The notes under the pieces are model-generated. The model did no database searches, was not told the DNA's origin, and worked only from the letters and a program-made list of their open reading frames with translations. From Brachionus plicatilis (lineage: Eukaryota; Rotifera; Eurotatoria; Ploima; Brachionidae): 64,000 nucleotides of DNA. The translations under genes and the position numbers were made by a program. The stretch is from NCBI GenBank assembly GCA_010279815.1, contig QEOQ01000256.1:157914-221913 (forward strand). Reading direction: 5' to 3'. Below are positions 44,510-54,801 of the stretch, piece by piece (within the stretch, counting starts at the first letter, position 1; each line of letters begins with the position of its first letter).

Positions 44510-45047
44510 AATTACTTGACGGTCATATATTTAGAACTCCTCCTTACCATCCACAATGTGAGGAACAGACAGAAAGATCTAATAGAACGTTGATTTCAAT
44601 GATGAAAGTTTTATAAATGAAAATCAGGATAACTGGGATATCCTGTTGAACAAAATGGCTTTCGCTTACAGAACTGCTGTACACAGGACAACTGGACAAA
44701 CCCGATTTGAATTAGTTATTAGAATAATGTGATGCAGAAAATTATCATCATATTCTAGAAGACCTTTCGCCGCTGTCTCAAGTCATGCCGGTTCGATCAG
44801 ATTCTGAAGACCTAAGTCCATCAGAAATGTAATCAGTTTGCAGAGTCTGAGAACAGGGCAGTGATTCTTCCGGACCTTAACAATAAAAATCTGCCTACAC
44901 AAAAAAAGAAACGGGAAAAACCTAGGAAGATCTGTAGCACCACTAAGTCTCCAAGTAGAATACAGCCATTAAGAAAACTTAATATGAAATTTTTCAGGCT
45001 TAGTAAGCAAGTTGAAAATAATGAAAATGATATGAAAATATAAGAAT
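44510..45047 (+). pseudogene. Integrase C-terminal scrap of the gypsy element
   Basis: RTPPYHPQCEEQTERSNRTL carries the HPQ..G..ER-type motif around the catalytic Glu of retroviral-type integrases. It is followed, through several stops, by the usual downstream linker and a Lys/Arg-rich tail (KKKREKPRKICSTTKSPSR) running into the gap. The zinc-binding and first two catalytic Asp segments are absent, so an internal deletion joins RT to this piece near 44490-44510. Confidence 0.7.
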
Positions 45048-45112
45048 NNNNNNNNNNNNNNNNNNNNNNNNNNNNNNNNNNNNNNNNNNNNNNNNNNNNN
45101 NNNNNNNNNNNN
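45048..45112. other. Assembly gap (N run)
   Basis: 65 undetermined bases inside the gypsy element, between the integrase tail and the 3' non-coding part. Confidence 0.99.
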
Positions 45113-45772
45113 AAAAAAATAAAAAAAAAATTTATCTAAAAAAAAAACAAAAACAAATAAAAATTATATAATATTGAAAATAAAACATTACAATAAATGA
45201 AGATGGTAGTGAAAACAACTTGCACCTGTTTTTTAATGCATGTTCCCCCGTGAAAATTGCAGACTGTGCATAGGAGTAATTGGTCATAAACTTGAATGTA
45301 TGGCATGTCCGGTCCGTACAACCATCTCAAATGCGGAGGATCGTTTAATTTTTTCTAATTATGGTCATATGTCGAGAAGATACATGTTCCAGAAATAACA
45401 TAGCAAATTTTTCGACGAGAGAAAGAAGATTGGTATGCCACACCTGCAGGATGGAGAACAGGACATTGGTGAAAATTAGGATGCCCTAAGAAAAAGCTTG
45501 ATGGAAATGAAGAAGTGAGAAACAGAGTTGAAATGGAAAGAAGAAAAAAAAAATAAAACAAAATTATTTTTGAAAAAAATGAAAATTGAAATTTTAAAAC
45601 GTTTTTGAAAATTTTGAAACTTATTTTAATTTTATTTTTTTTATTTTTTTAGTTGTTTTTGAAAAATTATGAGCAAAATTAAATTAACTTTTTGTATTGT
45701 TTTGAAAATTGTCTTTTTTTTTTTAAATATTTGAGGAAATTGAGGACAATTTCCAATCTAAGGAGGGAGGAA

Positions 45773-45911
45773 TGTAGTATGATGACGTGATCAGACTATA
45801 AATATCACTTGTTATTTCAAAAGAGATGTAGTTGTTATTTTCTAAACATATTTTAAATAAATGTTTAACTAAATACTAAGCTTATTATTCACACACTCGG
45901 CCTGTACTACA
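45773..45911 (+). repeat. 3' LTR of the gypsy element
   Basis: 139 bp. It differs from the 5' LTR by a 3-base and a 1-base indel and about five substitutions. A purine-rich tract (45760-45772) immediately precedes it. Confidence 0.88.
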
Positions 45912-46039
45912 AAAATTTTTTTTAAAGATTAAATTGAAAATAAAAACTAATAAAAACCTTTTTATTTTTTTATTGTGCATAACTCTGCAATAAATCTGCA
46001 AAACTCGTAAAATTTTAAATTTGGGATATCATTTTACAT

Positions 46040-46345
46040 TTAAAATCCAATTCAACTTTTAGTGGTGATAAAAAGGAAGCATCAGTTGCTAAAATTTACA
46101 GAACATGTTTTGGTCTATCCAGATTTAAGTTCTGGAATTTTTTATATTTTGTTATTTTTTTGTACTAAAATTCACTATGTTCTGAATTTTGCAGAGTTAT
46201 GCAGAATCAGTATTCTGGTGATACAAAGGATGTATCAGTTGCTACAATTTACAGAACATATTTTTGTCCATCAGAACTTAAGCTTTGGCACTTTTAATTT
46301 TTAGTTTTTGTTTTTGTACCAAAATTCACAATGCCATAAACGAAT
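46040..46345. repeat. Tandem half-copies of the TGAATTTTGGTAC MITE family
   Basis: Two direct half-copies, about 46059-46166 and 46214-46340, share GCATCAGTTGCTAAAATTTACAGAAC-like blocks. Each ends in TTTTTGTAC[TC]AAAATTCAC. The same terminus, TGAATTTTGGTACAAAAAGC, bounds the foldback copy at 50210-50516. The 80-codon frame over the pair is not a gene. Confidence 0.55.
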
Positions 46346-46822
46346 TTGAATAAAATTTTTTTAATTCGAATTTTGTTAATTTAGAAATTTTTTCTCATTT
46401 TTTCTTATATGTAGAAAAAAAAATTATGCTCAAATAACAAAAATTGACTTGGATTTTAGCGGCCAAAAATCGAAAAAGAGTCATATAGACAAAATTTCTC
46501 TAGATTTTTCTTGAAATCGAGATTATTTTAAAATAAAAATTTTTTCAATGTTTTTATTTAATCAAAAAAATTTAAAAAATTTATGTTCAAGTTATATTAC
46601 ATATATTAAAAAATTGTAAATCCAAAATAAAACATGTTTAACAGCGTCACAAGTTCAGTACTAAAAATTTTTGATTAAATCAAAATTAAATTTTATTAAT
46701 AGACATTCTTGAATTAGCCTTTTGGAATTCAAAAATCTACAAATCACTTGAGTTTATGAAAATTTAAATGTTCAAATAGTAATGATATAAATTTTTAAAA
46801 AATTTTAAGCATTTTTCAATTT

Positions 46823-47923
46823 TTAATCTTTAAATTTTTTGAAAATACCAAAAAAATCCAAAAAGATTTGTTTGAATACTTTTTGAAATCGCTTGTTACT
46901 GATGTAATATAAAAAAAAGTTAAGGATATAGCTCACAAAAACGCTTAGTACAGCTGCTTTTAATAAGGAATTATTTTCATTTTGAAAATTTTTCAATAGA
47001 AAAAATACCATAATTGGAACTCTACCAATTATGCAATTAATGCATGAAATAACTACAATTACTGAATGCTTATTTTCACATTTATTTATACGAGTTAATG
47101 TTTTTGATTTTTTCTTTTTATCATTATCCTTCTTGCTGTCTTTAAATAAAGAAATTTCCTTATTTACTGATTCATTTTGATTTATGTTTGATTTAATGTT
47201 GGAATTGCTTCTCAAGAATAATGTCTTTTTTTTGGACAAATTTAATTTGATACGGCTTAAAATTTTAACATTTAAAACTAATAAAATGACAAGATTTAGA
47301 CCATCTCGAAAAATGAAGGCTGCCATCTCCAAAACTGTTTTAAAGGGGTTCTTTGAAAAATTGCTGTGCTTAAGCTCAAAAATTTTTTTGGTTCGATTTA
47401 ACCTTTGGTCAAACAAATCTACTCCGGCTATTTCATAAGAAAATAATTGATAAGCAAAAATTAATCCACTCGCAATACAAAACAAAAAATTGATAATTTT
47501 GTAATAGCTTAAAACATACGAGACTTTATTTTTTGATATTTTATTGCGTAGCAAAATATGGCAGCAATAAGTTGACACTATTCTATTCATGATGGCAATA
47601 AGTTCCAATACACTGGACATAAATTCTATGAAAACTATAAAATATAATTGTGCAAAGTGAGTCTTTGATATTTTGCATTTTCGGCAATGAAGAATTGGTT
47701 TGCATGATGCATTTAGAAAACCCAGAAGGAGGCTGAATGATTCCATTTTGAGATACTGGTAAAGCAACTCTTTAAATCCAGAATTGGAAAAAATAATGAA
47801 ACTAAAGAGCTGAAATACGAAACCACATATGCCCATACTTGGAACAATGTATGTAAATACAATGTCGTTTTTTTCTTCATATACGTCCTCAATTTCTTGA
47901 TTTTTGAAGGTAAAATTAAGCAT
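46823..47923 (-). CDS. Orphan seven-transmembrane receptor, rhodopsin-like
   Basis: 366 residues in one exon. N-terminal NFT sequon, then seven hydrophobic helices at about 24-47, 56-75, 88-115, 138-162, 203-224, 289-310 and 320-343. The helix 3 end reads MNRIVSTYCC in place of the usual DRY. Helix 7 reads YILNFFLYYISNKRFQKVF, a variant of NPxxY followed by the amphipathic helix. Cys in the helix 2-3 loop (CKPILHCRKC) could form the conserved disulfide. Loop 3 is long and Lys/Ser-rich (about 228-285). The layout matches divergent class A peptide-type receptors that expand in small invertebrates. The ligand is unknown. The plus-strand frame at 47184-47438 is a shadow. Confidence 0.75.
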   Translation of the reverse strand: MLNFTFKNQEIEDVYEEKNDIVFTYIVPSMGICGFVFQLFSFIIFSNSGFKELLYQYLKMESFSLLLGFLNASCKPILHCRKCKISKTHFAQLYFIVFIEFMSSVLELIAIMNRIVSTYCCHILLRNKISKNKVSYVLSYYKIINFLFCIASGLIFAYQLFSYEIAGVDLFDQRLNRTKKIFELKHSNFSKNPFKTVLEMAAFIFRDGLNLVILLVLNVKILSRIKLNLSKKKTLFLRSNSNIKSNINQNESVNKEISLFKDSKKDNDKKKKSKTLTRINKCENKHSVIVVISCINCIIGRVPIMVFFLLKNFQNENNSLLKAAVLSVFVSYILNFFLYYISNKRFQKVFKQIFLDFFGIFKKFKD

Positions 47924-47929
47924 CTTTAA

Positions 47930-48680
47930 AAATATTTTGACAATAAGCCTACACTTGAATTACCGAATTATTATTTAAAGTTTTATGTGATGTGCTCAAT
48001 TTAAGCGAAAGGTATATCACAAATTTAATTAGCAATTTAATACCGAGTTTTGTTTTTAAAAATTAAAATCAAATTTTAAAAATAGATTTTCGATTATTTT
48101 AATTAAATTTTAAAAATTAATAGAGATAATTTCTTAACTGTATGTAATATCATACACTAATAAATTTTAATAGACTTCCAAATATATTCTTTTTTTTTAG
48201 TAGTTTTTTTCTAAATTTCTGATTGCATAGCTAGAGAAATGCTAAAAATTCTTGTTCAAAATCATTAAATTAAACGAAGAAAATTAAAATGAAAGTAACT
48301 TTAATGTCAAAATTGAACCCTCTATTTCCAAGAATGTTTTTTAGAAGATAGCTCAGTAAATGATCTTTTTGAAAAATATATCTATTTAATTAAAAAATTA
48401 AATTAAAATTTCACTTTTAAGTGATTTCGGTAAATAATTATTTTTGAGTCAAAAGTAGAAAAGAAAAAAAGACAAAAGCTTGGAATGTAAACCGTTTTTG
48501 TTTTTTATAGCTTTTTTGTTAAAGGAATTGAAATTTTCTATTATTAAAACGAATAAGAATTTTTAACATGTTATTTGTAATAATAAAATCAATAAGTAAA
48601 ATTACTGATAAAATCAGAAATTAGAATTTCTAAAGATACAATTCGCTAATGTCAAGATTTCGCTAATTTTAATAAAAACT
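47930..48680. other. AT-rich 5' flank of the receptor gene
   Basis: No gene or bounded repeat was seen; the receptor promoter would lie here, but no motif can be named. Confidence 0.4.
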
Positions 48681-48685
48681 TACTA

Positions 48686-49126
48686 TCGTATTTCCTCGCG
48701 TAATATCCTTGGGATATTAAGCAGGACATGTCTTTAAAGCCCATGGGTAATTATATGATTATTGCTTTTTTATAACTTTAATAACCCTCGAACATTAGAT
48801 GAAACGGATATTTTTTTTATTTATTATTAAATATTATATAGCTGTTTATATGGGACTAAATAAATAAAATTCTTTTATAAAAGATTAATTTAATAGATTA
48901 ACTGAATCAAAATGACTGATCTTCAACCATGCGTGAACATCTAGTTCAATGTTATTCAAAATTTCAGAGTAAAATTACCTTGTTTCACTTAATGTCACTT
49001 AATGTTTCATATAATATACATGGGTTATTATTATTGCAAAAATTGCTTAGTTTCATATAATTTCCTAGAGACATTAGATCATGTCTCATTTAAGTTCCCA
49101 GTGGGATATTACGCGAGGAAATACGG
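48686..49126. mobile_element. TA-flanked palindromic MITE (CGTATTTCCTCGCG ends)
   Basis: The left end TCGTATTTCCTCGCGTAATA and the inverse of the right end CCGTATTTCCTCGCGTAATA are flanked by TA (48684-48685 and 49127-49128). Further in, the arms diverge but still match in pieces (GACATG, AATTATATGA). The outermost CCGTA is shared with 26401 and 58763. Confidence 0.65.
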
Positions 49127-49240
49127 TATTAAAAAAAAAATCTTATTTAATAAAGTAAGTCTAATTTAATAAACGGCTTTGTGAAGTTCACTACAATTCA
49201 TTCTAAAGCAAATAACTTTTTAGTTAAAAAGGAATTTTTT

Positions 49241-49440
49241 ACTAACTTCATGAATTTCTTTCCTATTCTTTTCCTCTTCATCTCTTGGAAGAAAAAGAAT
49301 TAAAGAAAATAATAGAATCTGCTAAATTTTAATCTAGAACACTTAGATGAAACTATTTGCTAGAACAGGCAAATAAAATTAAATAAAATTAATTGATAAA
49401 ATTAAAGATTCGATTGTAACTTGCGCCTGTTAACTTAAAT
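49241..49440. repeat. Degraded copy of the 1744-2381 foldback element
   Basis: The stretch CTAACTTCATGAATTTCTTTCC, a pyrimidine run, TCTCTTGGAAGAAAAAG, and TTAGATGAAACTATTTGCTAGAACAGGC follows the left half and centre of 1759-1960 in order. It lacks the long hexamer arm. A broken AAGTC-type hAT end (GACTTGTGACTTTAAAACAAGT) follows at 49463-49490. Confidence 0.6.
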
Positions 49441-49850
49441 ATCATCATTGACTCGACTAAAGACTTGTGACTTTAAAACAAGTATGTTTTGAATATTTAA
49501 TGTTGAAAATTTTTGTTTCGTTATAGAAATTTTATTTTTCATTTTTTATAATGTATACAACTTTGGACGAAAAATTCACAAGTCAAGAATTCCGAAAGTC
49601 TCCTAAAGTGTTCATTTAATTAACATTTGTGGTTGCGCGATTTATTTAATTGAGGTATTTTATCAAAACCTTCAAAAATCTTCTTGTTTTTAGAGAAAAT
49701 TTTTTTCGTAAAATCTTTCATATTTTGATAATTTTGTAAAGAATCATTAATTTTTCTTTATTTTTGACAAAATTATTTTAAAACACATGTAACAATTCAC
49801 TATCATTCATAAAATAAAATAAAAATAATTTACGATTATTAGCCAAATAG

Positions 49851-50690
49851 ACACTGAATACAAAGTTGACTTTGTAGATAAATGGTCGCTTGACTACAAA
49901 GCCATCATAGTGGTCGGTTCATACAATCTGAATCCGTCATACCCAAGTGACATTTCAAATAGTGTCCGAGAAACAAATGAAGAATTTATTAATAAAAATT
50001 AATAAAAAATAAATAAAAATTTTGTTTTTAATTTTATTTTTAATTTGTTAAGGTTTCTTTAGACGTAGCCTGAAACAGCCTTATTTCATACCAATGATGG
50101 AGTTGAACCCAGACAATCAAGTCAAAGCCAAAGCCACAATATCCTGTTTCAAATTGAACGGCTTCTATTTTTAACTTAACTGTGAAGACGACACAGAGGA
50201 TGGCATTATGAATTTTGGTACAAAAAGCAAAGGCAAAAATTTTAATTTTAAGTAATTTTTTATCATGAGCCTGAGAATTCTTCTACAAAATGTATCAGCT
50301 GATACAAACTTTGTACCACTCAAATTTAGTCTCTGCAAATACTAAGTTAATGAATTTTAATTATTTTCTAATACATTTGATGCGTTTTTGCAGAGACTAA
50401 ATTTGGGTGGTACAAAGTTTCTATGAGCTAATACAATTTGCAGAACAATTCTTAGACTCATAGTAAAAAATTAATTAAAATTAAAATGTTTGCCTTTGCT
50501 TTTTGATCGAAAATTCACAAAGCCGCAGAGGACCAGTTGTCTAAAAGACTGTATGAGCAGATAAACCACGAATATCAGTCGAACAGCTTCAATTTCTCAA
50601 TAATTACTCCGGAACCAAACTTGCCAGTGTCGGCTCAGTACCAGGACAAAAATTGGTGCCGGGCCGAGATCAATGATGGTCAACCGGTTC
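49851..50690 (+). pseudogene. Tudor-domain-like pseudogene, split by a MITE
   Basis: Protein-like blocks lie on the plus strand. 49853-50001 reads TEYKVDFVDKWSLDYKAIIV. After an acceptor-like TTTAG, 50063-50210 reads SLKQPYFIPMMELNPDNQVK to FKLNGFYF, a stop, then NCEDDTEDGIM. After the MITE at 50210-50516, HKAAEDQLSKRLYEQINHEY leads into PEPNLPVSAQYQDKNWCRAE. The last block resembles the core of a Tudor domain, where a conserved Trp-Tyr/Cys-Arg-Ala follows an acidic turn. Domain assignment is tentative. The stop and the MITE insertion show the gene is dead. A second repeat (50675-50750) truncates its end. Confidence 0.4.
50210..50516. mobile_element. TGAATTTTGGTAC-family foldback MITE
   Basis: The left end GAATTTTGGTACAAAAAGCAA and the inverse of the right end GAATTTTCGATCAAAAAGCAA bound a 307-bp palindrome. 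Both arms also share GCAGAGACTAAATTTG and GTACAAAGTTT. It sits inside the protein-like sequence described for 49851-50690. Half-copies are at 46040-46345. Confidence 0.65.
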
Positions 50691-51990
50691 CAAATCAAAT
50701 ATTTTGGAACCGGTTTTTTTTCGAACCGATTTTTGTAAATTAAACCGGATTGCTAATATTTATTTTCCAGAATCATTATTAAATCTTTTTATTTAATTAA
50801 AATCTTCTACAGATTAATAAAAATACTTAAAAGAAATTATCAAAATAAAAAACCAAATTTTTTGAACAATAAATATATTTTAAATTTAAAAAAAAATTAA
50901 GAGTGAAATAGACTTTATTGTAATTCATTTTCATGTGAACATGAAAAGTTTTTGTTTCAAACTTAATTGAACAGTGTTTATTTTGATGAAGACAAAAACT
51001 ATTTTTAATCTTTTGATCACAAGAATCTAGCATTTTAAAATTAATTAAATGTTAATTGCTTATCGGAATGTCGGTAAAAATCAAATTTTAAAGATTATTT
51101 ATCTTTTTTTTAATAAAAGAATAAATTTTGAAATATTTTCAAAGTTAAAGATTTGTTTTTTTTTCCAAAGACTAAATTAGAAACTTTTTAATTAAAAATT
51201 GAAATTTAAAATTATTCGTAAAAAAAGCCAATTTGTATAGTAAAATCAAAAAAAGAAAATAATATGACCGCTGTGTCCAATTAGAAAGCCGTCCAAATGT
51301 CTGTAAGTATAAATTATGTATTTGCAGAGTTTCTGGCTTAAGAACTTTACTAGACTGTCAAAATACTTTTCAAAAAAAAATTCAAAATGTTAATAAAATT
51401 ATCAGAAACTTGAATCAAAACAAATATTCAATTTTGATGGGTCTTCATTTTATATATGAAGTCCAGGAAATTACGATGTGGATTTCAAAGGAACAAAAAA
51501 ATTGTATGCAGTCAAAAAAAAAAGTAAAACTCTCTTTTTGATGTGTAGTTCTCACGCTTGTGACAAAATGCCCATTGTATGTTACCTATTTTTCACCGGT
51601 CTAAAGACAAAATTTTACCGCTCCAGATCCAAAAATTATACCGATGTAATTTACCCTCGGAAAATGAATACAATAATGAAAATATACAATAGGCATAAAT
51701 TCAAAAATTTCGGAATGTGACCGGGATAACTATCCAGTGTTTACGGTATGTCTTGAATGTTTTTATTTGGCTGTACACTAGACAATGCTTGCTTTTCTTC
51801 CAAAACTTAAGCTTTAGAGGATTGGTGAAATACTGACGCTAACTTTCGGCATTTATCTAACAAATCTGAAAAATTCTGCATTATTGAATGTTAGGTTTCA
51901 TCCAAATTTGAACGCCAATTTTTTCATTTTGATCTTCATCCTCATATTCACAAGTTTAAATAGACGCTGTAGAAAATTTAGCAATTTTTC
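50675..51990. other. MITE fragment and unassigned sequence
   Basis: 50675-50750 is a short AACCGGTT-rich palindrome related to 21332-21942. From 51478 to 51720 a plus frame has protein-like content (LFLMCSSHACDKMPIVCYLF, then YTDVIYPRKMNT), preceded in frame by a stop. It is a possible decayed exon that I cannot assign. TTTACGGTATG at 51739-51749 resembles the CCGTAAAC end of the 58763 MITE. Confidence 0.3.
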
Positions 51991-51997
51991 GTATTAT

Positions 51998-53050
51998 TAT
52001 ATATGTCATAACTAAATAGTCAAACTATTTACTTTAGCTAAATTAAATAAATACAAAGAATCAAAGCGATTATTATTTACTAAAAAAATATCAATTATTT
52101 GAAATAAGCGGAGTTATGAGGCTAATAAGTAAGGTGAAAGATGATAACAAAATCTTGATTGTTGTGCCGTACGAAGACATTTTTTAACCAAATTCATTTA
52201 ATTCACCTAAGTATCGGACATGGTGGAGTAAACAAAATGGTAAAAGCATGTAATGCAAAATTTGAGAAAAAGTGGGTTTGGAAGAGAAGGAAGACGCAGA
52301 AGAGGTTGAAGTGGTAGATCCAACCACTAAAATTAGTAGGATAGAAAAGAATGCAATTAATATAGCTCAAATTGAATCAAAATGTAGTGAAAATTTAAAG
52401 CAAAACGCTGAAAAAATGGCACAGCAGCACGTGCATAAGTTAGGAGAGGCTAAGGTTGGAGACACGGTTCAAGTTCCAGTACCAGATGTCGATCGTGGTC
52501 CTGCTGATTTATTAAATATTCTGGCTTACATAACTAAAATAAACTCTAAGAACATGACATATCAGTTAGCCACAAAATATGGAATTTTAGCCGGCTGGCA
52601 TACTAGAAATAAGTTCCACATTTGCAAACAAAAGTTGCTAAATATTGAGTCTTTAGATTTAAGTTGCGAAAAAACTCTTAGGGAAATTAATAGTCTGCAT
52701 TCTATATGTGGCGGACACGGTATATTGAAGTGCAATTGTTCAGGCAAATGCGAGAGGAATTGTTCTTATAAAAAAAGCAATGTTTTATGCAATTCAAAGT
52801 GCCATAAAGGCCAGTTTAATAGTAATTGTACTAGGAAATAATTTTTTTTACTTAATCAATAATTTTGTTAAATACTTTTTTTATTAAAATCAATTTGATT
52901 TTTACTTAAATTACATTTTTTTATATATTAAGATTAAAAATTAGTTGTAATATAAATTTTACTTAAATAAAAATTTTTGTATCAATTTTTCTTAAACGTT
53001 AATAATTTAGCTAAAGTAAATAGTTTGACTATTTAGTTATGACATATATA
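51998..53050 (+). mobile_element. Integrase-type DNA transposon (KRBA2/Ginger-like), internally deleted
   Basis: Perfect 48-bp terminal inverted repeats lie at 51998-52045 and 53003-53050, starting TATATATGTCATAACTAAAT. Between them is a plus-strand coding region. An integrase N-terminal zinc-binding scrap (QIHLIHLSIGHGGVNKMVKA, near 52180-52250) joins directly to the integrase C-terminal ORF at 52272-52841. The catalytic core with its D, D and E residues is gone. The element is therefore non-autonomous, but its ends are intact and very young-looking. No clear target duplication. Confidence 0.75.
52272..52841 (+). pseudogene. C-terminal part of KRBA2-like integrase
   Basis: The 189-codon frame starts inside the deletion joint, so its ATG is not a true start. 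QHVHKLGEAKVGDTVQVPVP to DVDRGPADLLNIL is the small beta-type domain that follows the core in this integrase group. It is also seen in the pseudogene at 62539-64000 (VGDKISVRIPRIDRGGTDLP). The end is a Cys-rich tail (CNCSGKCERNCSYKKSNVLC, SKCHKG), probably a zinc-binding module. Stops within it are absent, so the deletion is recent relative to decay. Confidence 0.75.
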
Positions 53051-53383
53051 TGACAAGGCTCCCTCGAAAATTACTTATTTTCGATATTCTACTACACAGT
53101 AAAGTCAATTCATTAAAGAAATGGCAGGTAACTCCTAGATAGCTGTTTCGCTGAATTAACGACCAACCATCCACCTGTAAGCCTTCATCAATTCATGCAT
53201 AATACAGTTCTTTATTTTTGAAAATTCATTAGCAAGTTGATGAGTAAAAAGGCTATAGCAGGAAAGGAGAACAAATCCAGGTTTTAGACACTCAAAAATC
53301 TTTTACAATAAGGGTTCTCAATTAAAATATTCGGTAATGCCGCGCTTTCAGCTAAAATTCTGCTACTTTAGTAAAAATTATTC

Positions 53384-53652
53384 TTTTGCTCCTTGCATAA
53401 TGGCTCATCTAAAGAAGTTTCAAATTCGATAGACTCATTATTTGCTTCTAAATCCAGTGATATATTGTGATTATTTTTAAATGATCACACATTGCAGATG
53501 TTGATTTAATTAAATAAGCATCATCATATATAGGAGAATCTCCAACAACATTAGAAAGTGAGTAAATAATTGAAGTTTTTTATTTTATTTTTTTTCTCAC
53601 TTTATGGATTGAAGTTGAAGTCTCTTTAAAACTGGTAATAGATGACATACTA
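53384..53652 (-). pseudogene. Protein-like fragment, unknown
   Basis: On the minus strand ATG near 53650 opens MSSITSFKETSTSIHK. After one stop in an A-rich run it continues in the same frame as SIIYSLSNVVGDSPIYDDAY and STSAMCDHLK. A frame change then gives ISLDLEANNESIEFETSLDE and PLCKEQKNNFY with a stop. Either two lesions or a small missed intron would explain this. I do not recognise the family. It lies beside an integrase transposon but outside its repeats. Confidence 0.35.
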
Positions 53653-53799
53653 GCACACACTTAAAGGTAGAAAATTTTAGATACTTTTATGTGAATGAAA
53701 ATTTCTTTTAGAAAAATTTTAGCTAAGAATTAAATTTTAGTATTAAAAAGGAAAAAAGAGAATAATATTATTGTAAAAATTGAATGGACATATGTGGTA

Positions 53800-54060
53800 G
53801 ATAAATCAGGCATTTGTTTGTTCGTTTACTGCACGTTCTCGTGATCATTGTTTCTTCCGGACTTGGTACTTACTTATCTTTGTTGGCTGGACTAACCGGT
53901 TTCGTAATCGTTGGTCTCATCTATGGACATTGCATCAAATTTTTCATTAAATTGACATTCTGCCTGAGAGCTTCGATCGGATCTTGTAAGTCGCAACCCA
54001 GAGTCGTTGCGAGGTAGTGTTGCTAACCCAAACGACTTTCTTTGCTATAATAGGGACATG
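53800..54060 (+). other. GC-richer patch with hydrophobic frame, unassigned
   Basis: The base composition changes clearly. A 67-codon plus frame (53814-54017) reads LVIIVSSGLGTYLSLLAGL, a very hydrophobic stretch, then turns basic (CKSQPRVVAR). Another frame is also open for a while, so coding sense is uncertain. It may be a scrap of a retroelement; TGTTGCTAACC at about 54019 looks like an LTR start, but no partner was found. Confidence 0.25.
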
Positions 54061-54801
54061 TGGAGTTAAAGCGCGTTAGTTAACAAAGTTCACTCATCCG
54101 AACATAATATTTGAATGTATTTTCATCGAATAACCATATTCGATTTCATTAATAATAAACATCAATTGAAATTTTTTAAATTTAAATAATATTTTATCTG
54201 GATATCCGACACCAGTTGATGTTTGTTGGTTGCAAAATAAACATAAAATATTCTGGAATGACTAGTTTTTGAAAACAATTGACTAAACATGAAAATATAT
54301 CTGGACCTCTGTAGTTATTTTAAAAATCTAAAAACGTTGCATAAAATGACAAGCTGGATAAAGCTTAATAATTTATTTTTGCTCTTTTAAAGTTGCCTAA
54401 CTTTTCAATCTTGTTAATAATGCAAATATATGCTAAATGAATAACAAATTGATTAAAAAAACATTGCGAAAAAACTCTTAGAAAAAATTATGAATAATTT
54501 CGACTGCTATATTTCTAGAAAATAGATCAAAATTATGTCTTCATTTTATTTAAAAAATAAATAAAAAAAGACTTCTGCCTTTGATTTGAGTTGTACAATT
54601 TTTGATTAAATTTTAAAATATCTATTTCATTAATTTGAATTTTCAAATATTCTTATGATTTCTGAAAGAAAAATTCTCTTTCAATTATCTTATTTCATAA
54701 TAAAAAAATCAATTTTTTTTCGAAATAATCTCGAATTCAACCAGAAAATGCATAAATGTATCCACTTTTCATTTATTAGAAAAATCTTCGTTTTTTAAAA
54801 T
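54061..54801. other. AT-rich 5' flank of LRR gene B
   Basis: No repeat with ends was recognised. ATTTATTAG at about 54772-54780, some 20 bases before the ATG, would serve as a splice or trans-splice acceptor. Confidence 0.35.

Larger units (their letters stand above)
41598..45911 (+). mobile_element. Ty3/gypsy LTR retrotransposon, decayed
   Basis: LTRs at 41598-41740 and 45773-45911 start TGTAGTAT and end CTGTACTACA. They differ by about five substitutions and two small indels. AAAA flanks both sides. A probable primer-binding site (TGGTGGCAGCGG) follows the 5' LTR, and a polypurine tract (AAGGAGGGAGGAA) directly precedes the 3' LTR. Order within is gag with CCHC knuckle, protease, reverse transcriptase, integrase C-terminal scrap. 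That is Ty3/gypsy order, but most of RNase H and integrase is deleted. A gap of 65 N is at 45048-45112. Many stops show that it is dead. Confidence 0.88.

Noticed and set aside
46062..46304. 80-codon frame with an internal repeat (LLKFTEHV / LLQFTEHI)
   Set aside because: The repeat comes from the two tandem MITE half-copies, not from a protein.
53940..54020. Possible tRNA-like stem sequence in the GC-richer patch
   Set aside because: No acceptor stem or T-loop (GGTTCRANTCC) could be paired.
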